DNA of 64,000 nt from assembly GCA_963739995.1 (NCBI GenBank), contig CAVUCH010000005.1:186001-250000 (forward strand), read 5' to 3'. Below are positions 1 to 8,819 of the stretch, piece after piece (the first letter of the stretch is position 1; every line of letters starts with the position of its first letter). The notes beneath the pieces are model-generated. The model was given only the letters and a program-made list of their open reading frames with translations, was not told the origin of the DNA and ran no database searches. The position numbers were made by a program, and so were the translations under genes. This DNA comes from CAVUCH01 sp963739995 (GTDB taxonomy: Bacteria > Acidobacteriota > Vicinamibacteria > Vicinamibacterales > JAENWD01).

Positions 1-815
1 CGGACAATCGCCGGCGTGTCACGGTCGACATCGTCCATTGCGAGCGAGAAACCGTCCTCGAGCACCTGGATATCGCGAGCGCCCGCCCGTGTGGCGGCCT
101 CGGCATGCCGCGGGGCGCTCGCCGCCAGGCGCACGCGCACGCGGTGCCCGAAGAGCCGCCGCCTGAGCGCATCGGGCGTGTCGAGTGCAATGAGGCGGCG
201 CTGCAGCACGCCGATGCGCGACGACACACGCTCGGCTTCGTCGAGATTGTGCGTCGAGATGACGATCGTGTGACCCTTGTCGCGCATTGTGAGCACCAAC
301 TCGCGCACGAACCGGGCCGTCTGCGGGTCGAGGCCGGACGTCGGCTCGTCCAGCAGGATCACCGGCGGTGAGTGCAGCAGCGCGCGCGCGATCGCGACTT
401 TCTGCTTCATACCCTTCGAGAGCTGTGCCGCCAGGCTGCCGGCACGGTCCTCGAGGCCGAACATCGCCAGCGCCTGGCTGACGGCGCGTTCCGGTTCCTT
501 GACGCCATACAGGCGGGCATAGACGAGCAGGTTCAGCTTCACCGTGAGGCGGTCCCACAGCCCCGGCGCTTCCGTAAGGAAGCCCACTTTCGCTCGGACG
601 TCGTTCATCCGCTCGCGCACGAGCGGCACCCCCGCAACCGTCGCCTCGCCGGATGACGGGCTGATCAACCCTGCCAGCATCCGGAGCGTGGTGGTCTTGC
701 CGGCGCCGTTAGGCCCAAGCAGACCGAAGATCTCGCCTTGGCCCACTTCCAGCGACAGGTCTTCAACCGCTATGCGGTTGTCGAAGTGCCGCGTGAGCCC
801 TTTCAGGTCGATCAT
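1..815 (-). CDS. ABC transporter ATP-binding protein (3' end cut by window edge)
   Basis: Nucleotide-binding subunit of an ABC transporter, probably an exporter of the CcmA/NatA type; the permease must lie beyond the left edge. The reading frame is open for 271 codons from an ATG at 815 to base 1. Visible motifs are Walker A GPNGAGKTT (residues 34-42), the signature LSKGMKQK, Walker B VILLDEPTSGLDP and the switch histidine in STHN, all in order. The residues after about 225 match the C-terminal extension usual in this subgroup. Its start codon overlaps the stop of the upstream symporter (ATGA), so the two are probably translationally coupled. The substrate cannot be deduced. Confidence 0.93.
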   Translation of the reverse strand, partial: MIDLKGLTRHFDNRIAVEDLSLEVGQGEIFGLLGPNGAGKTTTLRMLAGLISPSSGEATVAGVPLVRERMNDVRAKVGFLTEAPGLWDRLTVKLNLLVYARLYGVKEPERAVSQALAMFGLEDRAGSLAAQLSKGMKQKVAIARALLHSPPVILLDEPTSGLDPQTARFVRELVLTMRDKGHTIVISTHNLDEAERVSSRIGVLQRRLIALDTPDALRRRLFGHRVRVRLAASAPRHAEAATRAGARDIQVLEDGFSLAMDDVDRDTPAIV

Positions 816-2206
816 TGCGGCCGTCTCCCTCGCGCCGCGAGCACCAGCCCGAAGGCGGCTCCCGCTGTTCCAAGCCCCAGCGTCTCCGGAGGCCAGCCCG
901 AGAGCGCCGCGCCACCCGTGTGCAGGTGCGTGGCCACCAGGACGCTCACGCCGGCGAGGATCGACGCCAATGCCTCTGGTGGTCCAGCACGGCGCAGGTG
1001 CAGCGCGGCCACGATCGGCACGAACAGGACAACGGTGAGCAGCCCGTAGAACACCGCGAGGGCGCCGATCACGGTGGGGATGATTGCTGCGAGGCCGATG
1101 CCCGCGATCCCTCCACACACGGCTGCTCCGCGCGCGACCGAGAGCACCTGGCGGTCATTGGCGTCCGGCCGGAGAAAGCGGCGATAGAGGTCCTGCGACA
1201 ACGACGTGGACAGCATGAACAGGACCGCGTCCGCGGAGCTCACCTCCGCCGAGAACACGGCCGCAAGGGCCAGCGATCCCACGACTGGCGGCAGATCGTG
1301 GACGAGCACGGTCGGGAGGGCGAGGTCAGGGCTCGCGAGCGTCGGATGCAGCACGCGCGCGACCATGCCGAGGGTGGGCGGAATGAAGCCGAAGCACATG
1401 AGGGCTATCCCGTTCGCCGCGACGCCGACCTTCACTGCACGCGCATCGACCGCGCCGAACACCTTCTGCAGGAGCCCGGGCGAGACCATGAAGGCTGGTC
1501 CGAGCAGCGCCAGCAGCAGGACGGCGCTCCCGTGCGGGCCGCTGAACGAGAAGAAACCCGGCGGCAGCACCGGGGTATCGACGATGGTGCCCAGCCCGCC
1601 CGCCGCGGCAACGGCCAGCGGCGTTGCGACGATAAACCCGGCAAGCAGCACCACGAGTTGTGCGAGGTTCACCCACGCCGAGCTGAGGAGCCCACCCGCC
1701 ACGAAGTAGCACACGATCACCCCGCCCCCGAGGGCCGCGCCGGCTGGCCGCGGCACGCCCGCGACGACGTGCAGAATCGATGCGACGCCGATCAGTTGTG
1801 CGGCGAGGATGACGAGCGTCCCCACCCACAACAGAGCGGACGTGAGCGCGCGCGCGCTGCGGCCATAGTGAGCCTCGATGAAATCGCCGATCGTCAGGTA
1901 CTCCCGACGCTTCGCCTCACGCCAGATGCGAGGGCCAATCCACCACGCAAGCAGCAGCGAGCCAATCCCGGCCGATCCATTCCACCACCATGCGCTCAGC
2001 CCTTGCCGGTAGCCCAGGCCGGCAGCACCCACGGTCGATCCCGCCCCGATGTTCGCCGCGAGCATCGTCGCGAACAGCAATACGCTCGGAAGAGCACGGC
2101 CGGCAACGAAGAAGTCGCGTGAGCCGCGTACGACCCTTCCGATCCACGCGCCAAGTACCACCAGCCCGACGGAGTACGCGAGCAGGAGGCCCAGATGCGT
2201 GTTCAT
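812..2206 (-). CDS. sodium:solute symporter (SSS family)
   Basis: Integral membrane symporter of 464 residues, expected to import a solute with Na+. About a dozen hydrophobic segments are present. The conserved stretch SSADAVLFMLSTSLSQDLY in the middle is the SSS-family signature region. The reading frame is open further upstream, but that extension is arginine-rich and overlaps the neighbouring peptidase gene, so the ATG at 2206 (MNTHLGLLLAYSVGL, leading straight into the first membrane helix) is preferred. It lies 28 bp after an S58 peptidase gene, which suggests uptake of a peptide or amino-acid derivative. That link is inference; the substrate is unknown. Confidence 0.85.
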   Translation of the reverse strand: MNTHLGLLLAYSVGLVVLGAWIGRVVRGSRDFFVAGRALPSVLLFATMLAANIGAGSTVGAAGLGYRQGLSAWWWNGSAGIGSLLLAWWIGPRIWREAKRREYLTIGDFIEAHYGRSARALTSALLWVGTLVILAAQLIGVASILHVVAGVPRPAGAALGGGVIVCYFVAGGLLSSAWVNLAQLVVLLAGFIVATPLAVAAAGGLGTIVDTPVLPPGFFSFSGPHGSAVLLLALLGPAFMVSPGLLQKVFGAVDARAVKVGVAANGIALMCFGFIPPTLGMVARVLHPTLASPDLALPTVLVHDLPPVVGSLALAAVFSAEVSSADAVLFMLSTSLSQDLYRRFLRPDANDRQVLSVARGAAVCGGIAGIGLAAIIPTVIGALAVFYGLLTVVLFVPIVAALHLRRAGPPEALASILAGVSVLVATHLHTGGAALSGWPPETLGLGTAGAAFGLVLAARGRRPQ

Positions 2207-2234
2207 GAGCAGCAGGAGGTCGCGCGCCCGGCGC

Positions 2235-3284
2235 TCAGCGTCCGAGGTCTCTGATGGCAGGAACGCCAGGCACCGACGTGGCGGCGCGCACCGCCCGCAG
2301 GATGGCTTCCGCCGTGACGTCCGCGGCCAGCGCGCCGACGAGCAGCAGGTCGTCACGTTCTGTCCGCGCCGATGTGGCGAGCGCAAACACGGTGTCGCCG
2401 TCCGAGGGCGTGTGCGCCGGCGAAATCGCGCGGGCAAATCCGTCGTGCGCCATCTGCGCGAGCCTCACCGCCTCCGGCTTGGTCAGCCTGGCGTTGGTCG
2501 CCACGACCGCCAGCGTCGTGTTCTCGGCGGCTCCTGGAGCAGCAGGAGGGGAGTCACGGAGCAGCCGTCTCGCGTCGGCCAGGGCGCGGCCGTCCTCGGT
2601 ACGGACGCCCGCGACCACGGCGCCGGTCGACGGGTCGATCACGTCACCGTAGGCATTCACGGCCACGAGCGCCGCGACGATGAGGCCATTCGGCATCGTC
2701 ACTGCCGCGCTGCCGATGCCCCCCCTCATGGCACGACTGAGACCGCGCATCTTCCCGACCGTCGCACCCGCTCCTGCGCCCACGCTGCCCTCGGTCACCG
2801 GCGCACCGCTCGCGGAGGCCGCTGCGCGGTAGCCGCAGTCGGCCGTCGGCCTGATCTTCGGATCACCGATGCCAAGGTCGAACAGAATCGCGGAAGGCAC
2901 GATCGGCACGCGCGCGGCGGATGTCTGGTAGCCAGCACCACGCTCGTCGAGCCAGCGCACCGTGCCGGACGCGGCGTCGAGGCCGAAGGCGCTACCGCCC
3001 GCCAGCACGATGGCGTTCACCCGATCGACGGTGTTGATCGGCGACAGCAGGTCGGTCTCCCGCGTGCCCGGGGCGGCGCCACGTACATCCACGCCCGCCA
3101 CCGCCGCGGGAGCCGCGAGGACGACCGTGCAGCCGGTCGGCCGTTGGTCCAGCGTCAGTTGTCCGACCGTGATGCCGGCCACGGCGGTAAGGGTGACGTT
3201 GTCGGTCGCACCTGGCGTCGCACCTGCGAGCAGCGCCGAGGCGGCGAGCGCCGCAATCGCGGATGACGCCCGCACGTGCGTCAC
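2235..3284 (-). CDS. P1-family (S58, DmpA/NylC-like) self-processing aminopeptidase
   Basis: Predicted N-terminal-nucleophile hydrolase of 349 residues. Family members cleave themselves and then remove N-terminal or beta-amino residues, or hydrolyse amides. The glycine-rich block GSVGAGAGATVGK lies near residue 166. The likely autocleavage point is Asn255-Thr256 in AENTTLAVVATNA, matching the Asn-Thr site known for NylC rather than the Gly-Ser of DmpA. The first ~20 residues are hydrophobic and alanine-rich, so the protein may be exported. The start is a GTG one base past the stop of the NTF2-like gene. It probably forms one transcript with the symporter downstream. Catalytic specificity is not known. 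Confidence 0.85.
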   Translation of the reverse strand: MTHVRASSAIAALAASALLAGATPGATDNVTLTAVAGITVGQLTLDQRPTGCTVVLAAPAAVAGVDVRGAAPGTRETDLLSPINTVDRVNAIVLAGGSAFGLDAASGTVRWLDERGAGYQTSAARVPIVPSAILFDLGIGDPKIRPTADCGYRAAASASGAPVTEGSVGAGAGATVGKMRGLSRAMRGGIGSAAVTMPNGLIVAALVAVNAYGDVIDPSTGAVVAGVRTEDGRALADARRLLRDSPPAAPGAAENTTLAVVATNARLTKPEAVRLAQMAHDGFARAISPAHTPSDGDTVFALATSARTERDDLLLVGALAADVTAEAILRAVRAATSVPGVPAIRDLGR

Positions 3285-3285
3285 G

Positions 3286-3714
3286 TCAGTTCACCAGTGA
3301 TCCGGAACCGGGGACCGGCGGCGGGGTGTAGGGCACGGGCGATGCGTGGTGCACGGCCAGGCGCCAGCGACCGTCGTGGCGCACGAAGAGGTTCGTTGCC
3401 TGCGCCAGCGAGCTACGAATCTCGTCACCCTGGGCCGCGGCGATGCGCTCCACGCACGAGACCCACGCCACGTCGCCCACGATGCGCACGCACACGTCAC
3501 CAGGGATCACCATGACCGTGGCATCCCCTTGGAAGACGCCATGCCAGCTGTCGCGGATCGCATCCCACCCGCGAAGCGCCGCGCCACCGGGGTGCACGCA
3601 CTCGGTCCAGTCGGCGCGGAACCAGACCTCGCCCATACCGGACAGGTCGCGATCCGAGAGCGCGCGATAAAAGGTTTCGTTGGCGTCAACCACGGCCTGC
3701 TGTTCCGGTGTCAT
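3286..3714 (-). CDS. NTF2-like / SnoaL-type domain protein
   Basis: Small protein of 142 residues with the pattern of the SnoaL_3/DUF4440 branch of the NTF2 fold: an N-terminal helix (VVDANETFYRALSDRD), the WTECVHPGG segment and C-terminal strands with the RHDGRWRLAVHHAS motif. Such proteins form cone-shaped dimers and bind or isomerise small molecules; many have no assigned function. It starts the minus-strand run followed by the S58 peptidase and the symporter. The gene-to-gene distance of 1 bp argues for co-expression. The C-terminus is proline-rich. The function is not predictable from sequence. Confidence 0.8.
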   Translation of the reverse strand: MTPEQQAVVDANETFYRALSDRDLSGMGEVWFRADWTECVHPGGAALRGWDAIRDSWHGVFQGDATVMVIPGDVCVRIVGDVAWVSCVERIAAAQGDEIRSSLAQATNLFVRHDGRWRLAVHHASPVPYTPPPVPGSGSLVN

Positions 3715-3747
3715 ATCGACGTGCGGGATCGTAGCATGCGCCCGGCT

Positions 3748-3804
3748 GATCCGGTGGTGTGGGGGCGGTCACCGGCGGTGTGGCTCTGTCACTGGCGGTG
3801 TGGC
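3748..3804. repeat. short imperfect tandem repeat, ~20-bp period
   Basis: Three imperfect copies of a unit centred on CCGG(C/T)GGTGTGG follow each other with 20-21 bp period. They cover the last codons and stop of the beta-propeller gene. The period is not a multiple of three, so copy-number change here would alter the protein's C-terminus. Confidence 0.6.
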
Positions 3805-4911
3805 AACGGGGGCCGAAGCGCCCTGGGCAACCGCCGGATCGAACACATAACACCCGGGTGTGACCAGCAGGTGCCCGTCGCGAGCAAACGAGAGGCTCGT
3901 GGGTGCCATGATGCCCGTCCCGTAGAACTGCACGACGCGCGTTTTTTCCCCATCGGCGTCGTATACGTACGTGAACGGCAGGGTGAACGAGATCCACAGC
4001 CCGCCATCGCGATCGACAGCGGCGGTCCGCACGATCGGCGGAACCATGGGCATCTCACGGGCTCCCCCCCGCGCGGGCCATCGCGTCGGCTGTGAAGCCA
4101 GCCAGGGATCGAGCTCGGTGCCCTGAATGACACGTTCGAACATCAGCGTGCCCCGGGCGTCGTACTTGCGAAACCGCGGCTCGCCGGTCTGGAACACGAA
4201 GTAGTAACCGCCCTGTGGATTGACGAGTGGAATGCCCGTGTTGAGGATGCGGTGCAGGTCCGGATCTCCTTCGTGGGCAGTTGCCCGCAGCGGGCCGATG
4301 TTGCGGTGGGGCACGCCTTCGAGCGTGTACTCGGTGATGAGCGCCCCGCGTTCGGGCTGGTTCAGCAGGATGGACTCCCCCTCATACTCGATCGACGCCA
4401 CGCCATTCAGCACCATGCCGCCGTATTGCAGGCGTGCTTCCATCCTCCCGGGCAGGACGAAGCCTCCGAGCCGGGTGCCCTCCACCCCGAACCGCTGAAC
4501 GCGCTCCCGGCCGACCGGCGCGTCCGCGACGACGAACCTGTCGTCCGAGGAGACCGCAAACGCAACCGGCTGGATGATCCGGCCCGACTCCTGGCCGACC
4601 TGCACGATCTTCGTCGCGCTGGTCAGGGCCGCGTCCACGCTGTACACCGTGTGGCCGCGCCTGTCGAACACGAGGTAGCTGCCCGATCGCAGCTTGTGGA
4701 AGCCGGTGGCCTCCGAGAAGAGCCCCGCGAGGTGGGGCGGCAACGCCGCAACCGACCGCAGCACCTCCAGGGTGCGCGAGCCACGCAATACGTCCGGCGG
4801 CAGCAGCGCCACCAGCATGGCAGCGACTGCAGCGGTGCGCAGCGGGGCACGCCGGTCGCTGCACGGGAGCCCCGCGGCGATCGTGTAAGATCGAGACCCC
4901 TGCCGTCCCAT
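3769..4911 (-). CDS. predicted exported beta-propeller (6-bladed/NHL-like) protein
   Basis: Protein of 380 residues with a hydrophobic N-terminal segment (LRTAAVAAMLVALLPPDV) that looks like a signal anchor or signal peptide. It then shows repeated strand-rich units such as GSYLVFDRRGHTVYSVD, DDRFVVADAPVGRERVQRF and DGGLWISFTLPFTYVYDADG, typical of 6-bladed beta-propellers. ATG 4911 is chosen because GAGGAG lies just before it; the frame is open further upstream but without such a site. It diverges from the GDSL-esterase gene with only about 70 bp between. No catalytic motif is seen and the function is unknown. The 3' end carries a short tandem repeat. Confidence 0.7.
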   Translation of the reverse strand: MGRQGSRSYTIAAGLPCSDRRAPLRTAAVAAMLVALLPPDVLRGSRTLEVLRSVAALPPHLAGLFSEATGFHKLRSGSYLVFDRRGHTVYSVDAALTSATKIVQVGQESGRIIQPVAFAVSSDDRFVVADAPVGRERVQRFGVEGTRLGGFVLPGRMEARLQYGGMVLNGVASIEYEGESILLNQPERGALITEYTLEGVPHRNIGPLRATAHEGDPDLHRILNTGIPLVNPQGGYYFVFQTGEPRFRKYDARGTLMFERVIQGTELDPWLASQPTRWPARGGAREMPMVPPIVRTAAVDRDGGLWISFTLPFTYVYDADGEKTRVVQFYGTGIMAPTSLSFARDGHLLVTPGCYVFDPAVAQGASAPVATPPVTEPHRR

Positions 4912-4980
4912 CACTCCTCGCCCCGGCGGCCGGCCGGCCGGCACGGAACGGTGGCGCAACCAGACGTATTCGACCGATTC

Positions 4981-6018
4981 ATGACGACAGCCGCCCGTCG
5001 CCACCTCCCCTGGATATTGGTGGCGACGCTCCTGCACGGGTGCGGGGGATCGCCGACAAATCCCGACCCGCCTGTGCCGCCGCCGGCCGTCACGTGCCCG
5101 GCAGACGTGCAGGCGCTTGCTCGCTCGGGACAGCCTCCGGTTGTCACGTTCGACGTACCGGTGCCCACCGGCGGGGTTCCACCGGTTTCCACCACGTGCG
5201 CGCCCGCGTCCGGTACGCCCTTTCCTCTAGGCACGACCCGGGTCACCTGCACGGCCACCGACAGTCGCGGGAGGTCTGGTGCGTGCGGGTTTTCGGTCAT
5301 CGTCTCTGCCGTGCCGGTGTTGTCGTCCGTCCGTTTCGTGGCGTTTGGAGACAGCATCACGGAGGGCACGACTTCGCCCGACCCGACGACGCTGCTCCTG
5401 AGCCTCACGGAATCGTATCCATACAAGCTCGAGGCCCTGCTGTCGGCCCGCTACATCGACCAGACCATCGTCGTGCTGAATCGGGGACGGGCAGGTGAGC
5501 GCGCGTATCCGAGGGAGGGCGGCACAGGCGGGGTGACGCGGCTACCGGGTGTGCTCGACAGGGACAAGCCACAGGTGCTCCTGCTGCTCCACGGCGCGAA
5601 CGACCTGCTGGCCGCCGCCGCGAGCGGGCTCTTCGATGCCGCCATAGGGCGGATCATTACGGCCCTCGAGGACATGATCCAGATCGCTCATGCACGCGGC
5701 GTGCAGGTCATGCTGGCGAACTTCCCGCCGCAGAACCCGAATGGCTCACGGGGCGGCGGCGCCGAGGCGGTCGTCGAGCTGAACAACGAGATCGCGGCGC
5801 TTGCCAGCGATGAGGGCGTCGTGCTCGTCGACCTGTTCGGGGGCCTCAACGGTACGCCGACCGGCTCGATCGGGGTCGACGGGTTGCACCCCACCGACTC
5901 GGGCTACACGAAGATTGCGAACATCTGGTACGAGGCCATCAGGAGAGTGTACGAACAGTCCGGACCCCTGGGCGCCGGCGGCCCACCGCGCCTCGTGATT
6001 GTCGCCGAGCGACCCTGA
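4981..6018 (+). CDS. GDSL/SGNH-family esterase lipoprotein with HYR domain
   Basis: Exported hydrolase of 345 residues. A signal peptide ending in the lipobox LLHGC (near residue 20) predicts a lipid anchor. A proline-rich linker (NPDPPVPPPAV) and one HYR-type immunoglobulin-like domain (residues ~35-115, FPLGTTRVTCTATDSRG) follow. The catalytic SGNH domain comes next, with block I FGDSITEG, block III GAND and block V DGLHPTDSGY holding the Asp-His pair. Likely substrates are acyl or acetyl esters, perhaps on polysaccharide; this is inferred from family only. The upstream open frame lacks coding character, so the ATG at the signal peptide is used. Confidence 0.88.
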   Translation: MTTAARRHLPWILVATLLHGCGGSPTNPDPPVPPPAVTCPADVQALARSGQPPVVTFDVPVPTGGVPPVSTTCAPASGTPFPLGTTRVTCTATDSRGRSGACGFSVIVSAVPVLSSVRFVAFGDSITEGTTSPDPTTLLLSLTESYPYKLEALLSARYIDQTIVVLNRGRAGERAYPREGGTGGVTRLPGVLDRDKPQVLLLLHGANDLLAAAASGLFDAAIGRIITALEDMIQIAHARGVQVMLANFPPQNPNGSRGGGAEAVVELNNEIAALASDEGVVLVDLFGGLNGTPTGSIGVDGLHPTDSGYTKIANIWYEAIRRVYEQSGPLGAGGPPRLVIVAERP

Positions 6019-6067
6019 GGGACTGCAGCCTCACCCGTGCGTCCGTGCGCGGACGCGTGAGCAGCGC

Positions 6068-8221
6068 TCAGTAGCGCCCGATCTCCCGCACGGCCGCGAG
6101 CACATCGGCAGCCTGCGGCAGGATCTCCTCTTCGAGTTCGGGAGCGTACGCGACCGGCGCATCCATCGCGGCCACGCGGCGCACCGGCGCATCGAGCCAG
6201 TGGAACAGCTCGTCGGCGATGCGCGCCGCGATCTCTGCACCGAAACCGCAGGTCAGCTGGTCTTCGTGCGCGATCACGACTCGATTGCAGCGCTGCACGT
6301 GGGTGCTGATGCCGCTCCAGTCGTACGGGATGATCGTTCGCAGGTCGAGCACCGCGACGCTCAGCCCTTCCTTCTCTGCCTGCTGCGCGGCGAGCAGCGT
6401 GCGCTGGACCAGCGCTCCCCACGTGATCACCAAAACGTCCGAGCCTTCCCGCTTCAGGGCGGCTTTCCCGAACGGAATCGTGTAGTCCGGTCCCGGGTAG
6501 ACGCCCTTGTTGTACGTCTGCCGGTACAGATGCTTGTGCTCGAGGAACATCACCGGGTCGTCGCACCGGATCGCCGTGCGCAGCAGCCCCGCCGCGTCGA
6601 CAGCATTGGATGGGAACGCGATGCGGATACCCGGGCAGTGCGCAAAGATGCTCTCCCCCGATTGACTGTGATACGGCGCGCCCCCGCGCAGGTAGCCGCC
6701 AATCGGCACGCGGATGACCATCGGGCAGGAAAAGTTGTTCCCCGACCGGTAGCGCATCATCGACATCTCGTCACGGATCTGCATCATTGCGGGCCAGATG
6801 TAGTCGAAGAACTGAATCTCGATCACCGGCTTGATGCCGCGCAGGGCCATGCCCACGGCCCGGCCTACGATATTCGCCTCCGCAAGCGGCGAATTGAACA
6901 CGCGGGTGCTGCCGTGCGCCTTCTGCAGGCCGTGCGTCACCTTGAAGACCCCGCCTTTGCCGGGCACCGCCGTGAGCTTTGCCTCGTCGCTGCAGTCGGC
7001 GACGTCCTGACCGAAGACGACGATCTCCGGCGTGCGCGCCATCTCGTCCTGCAGCGTGCGGTTGATCGCCGCCACCATCGTGTCGGGCTTGCCGTCGGTG
7101 CGCGGTTCGGCCGCGAACTCGTCTCCTGCAGGATCGACATCCGGCGAGAACACCCAGAGCCCGGCCGTGTCGCGGGCGGGCTTTGGCGCGGCAAGCGCCT
7201 CATCGGTCGCCGCCTGGATCTCGCGAGCTACCGACTCGGCCATCTCGGCGAGCTCCGCCTCGGTGGCTACGCCGTCGTCGATGAGCAGACGCGACATCCT
7301 GAGCAGCGGATCGCGCGCAGCCTCCTCCTCGCGTTCTTCGCGCGATTTGTACAGACGCTCATCGTCGGAGAGCGAGTGCGAGTAGGGGCGCGTGACCCTG
7401 GCCCGTACGAGCACTGGACCGGCGCCAGCACGGATGTGCGCCACCGCCGTGCCCATGACCTCGTAGCTGGCGAGGAAGTCGGTGCCGTCCACTTCCAGCA
7501 CAGTGAGATTGGGGAAGGAGGATACCAGGCGCGCGATATTGCCACCCGGCGTCTGCACCTCCACCGGGACCGAGATCGCATAGCCGTTGTCTTCGACGAG
7601 ATACAAGACCGGCAGCTGCTTGGTGCAGGCCGTGTTCAGCGACTCCCAGAACTCGCCTTCACTGGTGGCGCCGTCGCCGATGGACAGGTACGTGACCTCG
7701 TCTGGATGGAAGCGCTCCTCCCGTCCGGCGATCTGCCTGATGTCACGGTAGAGCAGGGCCGCTTCGGCGCAGCCGACCGCGTGAAGGGCCTGCGTTCCGG
7801 TCGGGCTCCCCTGCGACACGATATTGAGGCGCTTGCTGCCCCAGTGCGAGGGCATTTGGCGTCCGCCGGAGGCAGGATCGTCCTTCGACCCCACGGCCTG
7901 CAGCAGCATGTCGAGTGGTGTGACACCAAGCGTGAGGCAGAGTGCGCGGTCGCGATAGTAGGCGTGGAACCAGTCGTAGCCGCCGCGCAGATGCATACCC
8001 GCGGCGACCAGCACGGCCTCGTGTCCCGCGCCGCTGATCTGAAAAAAGATCTGGCTCTGGTTCTTGAGCTGAATCTCCTTGTCGTCGAGCCGCCGCGACA
8101 GCAGCATCAAACGATAGGCGGCGAGCAAGTCGTGCCGAGCGAGGGCATGCGTCAATGCGGTTGTGGTGTTCGCGGGAGCCTCTGCGGTCGCCGCCCCTGG
8201 CGGTGCGGCCGATGCCTTCAC
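6068..8221 (-). CDS. 2-oxoacid dehydrogenase E1, fused alpha-beta chain
   Basis: Thiamine-diphosphate-dependent decarboxylase of a 2-oxoacid dehydrogenase complex (branched-chain or pyruvate type), 717 residues in one chain. The alpha half has the TPP motif GDGATSEGEFW near residue 182 with VEDNGYAIS about 30 residues later. The beta half starts near residue 380 (MVAAINRTLQDEM, VFGQDVADC) and contains FNSPLAEANIVG and HEDQLTCGFG. GTG 8221 is chosen because GGAGGG lies 6 nt before it and because the more upstream ATG (8320) falls inside the predicted promoter. No E2 or E3 gene is nearby. Fused E1 proteins occur in Acidobacteriota and Bacteroidota. Substrate preference is uncertain. Confidence 0.9.
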   Translation of the reverse strand: MKASAAPPGAATAEAPANTTTALTHALARHDLLAAYRLMLLSRRLDDKEIQLKNQSQIFFQISGAGHEAVLVAAGMHLRGGYDWFHAYYRDRALCLTLGVTPLDMLLQAVGSKDDPASGGRQMPSHWGSKRLNIVSQGSPTGTQALHAVGCAEAALLYRDIRQIAGREERFHPDEVTYLSIGDGATSEGEFWESLNTACTKQLPVLYLVEDNGYAISVPVEVQTPGGNIARLVSSFPNLTVLEVDGTDFLASYEVMGTAVAHIRAGAGPVLVRARVTRPYSHSLSDDERLYKSREEREEEAARDPLLRMSRLLIDDGVATEAELAEMAESVAREIQAATDEALAAPKPARDTAGLWVFSPDVDPAGDEFAAEPRTDGKPDTMVAAINRTLQDEMARTPEIVVFGQDVADCSDEAKLTAVPGKGGVFKVTHGLQKAHGSTRVFNSPLAEANIVGRAVGMALRGIKPVIEIQFFDYIWPAMMQIRDEMSMMRYRSGNNFSCPMVIRVPIGGYLRGGAPYHSQSGESIFAHCPGIRIAFPSNAVDAAGLLRTAIRCDDPVMFLEHKHLYRQTYNKGVYPGPDYTIPFGKAALKREGSDVLVITWGALVQRTLLAAQQAEKEGLSVAVLDLRTIIPYDWSGISTHVQRCNRVVIAHEDQLTCGFGAEIAARIADELFHWLDAPVRRVAAMDAPVAYAPELEEEILPQAADVLAAVREIGRY

Positions 8222-8310
8222 GGCAACCCTCCGCTCAGACGGTGAGGCGCTCTCGCGGGCGCAGGGAACGAGGCGCGTCCGGAACGGGGAGCGGGGCAAA
8301 TCACGAGCAA

Positions 8311-8337
8311 AGTATAGCATTCGCCCGGTGCTATACT
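8311..8337. promoter_or_regulatory. palindromic divergent promoter/operator between E1 and cupin genes
   Basis: A perfect 9-bp inverted repeat AGTATAGCA / TGCTATACT with a 9-bp spacer. Each arm contains TATACT, a one-mismatch -10 hexamer: at 8332-8337 on the plus strand (toward the cupin) and at 8316-8311 on the minus strand (toward E1). No good -35 elements are seen, so use of an activator or binding of a dimeric repressor is plausible. Confidence 0.6.
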
Positions 8338-8447
8338 CCGGCCGTCCGGTGTGCCGCACCGCGTGCGAAACACGTTGTTTTTGCACCGATTCTGTACTCG
8401 TCTCGTGTATGCGTGCGCCGTTGCGCCCCGTGAAATAGAGGAGTCCT

Positions 8448-8807
8448 GTGTCGGAGCCTGTTCGCCTCTACCGCTGGGATGAAATCGCGCTCGAAAAGGT
8501 GACCGAGGTGATCTCGCGCAAGTTCATCACCGGCCACCGGGAGATGCTGGCGCAGGTCTACCTGAAGCGCGGCGCCGTCGTGCCCATGCACTCGCACGAC
8601 AGCGAGCAGTTGAGTTATGTGCTGCAGGGTGCGCTGAGGTTTCTGGTGGGCGGTGAATCGATCACGGTGCGCGAAGGCGAAGTACTGCACATCCCGTCGT
8701 GGGTGGAGCACCAGGCCGAGGCACTCGAAGACACCTTCGAGCTCGACATGTTCAGCCCCATCCGCCAGGACTGGCTCGACAAGACCGATGATTACTTCCG
8801 GAAGTGA
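8448..8807 (+). CDS. cupin-domain protein
   Basis: Single-domain cupin of 119 residues. Motif 1 is GAVVPMHSHDSEQLSYVLQG, with the two His and Glu metal ligands. Motif 2 is GEVLHIPSWVEHQAEA, with the third His. The start is a GTG preceded by GAGGAG at 8438-8443, an optimal ribosome site. It is transcribed divergently from the E1 gene across a palindromic promoter, leaving an untranslated leader of roughly 100 nt. Cupins of this size are often metal-binding enzymes or sensors; the role here is unknown, though shared regulation with E1 is likely. Confidence 0.88.
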   Translation: MSEPVRLYRWDEIALEKVTEVISRKFITGHREMLAQVYLKRGAVVPMHSHDSEQLSYVLQGALRFLVGGESITVREGEVLHIPSWVEHQAEALEDTFELDMFSPIRQDWLDKTDDYFRK

Positions 8808-8819
8808 CGCCGCAGTGCG

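Noticed and set aside
5999..8245. 748-codon plus-strand frame opposite the fused E1 gene
   Set aside because: Antisense shadow of a strongly conserved enzyme; the translation has no recognisable fold.
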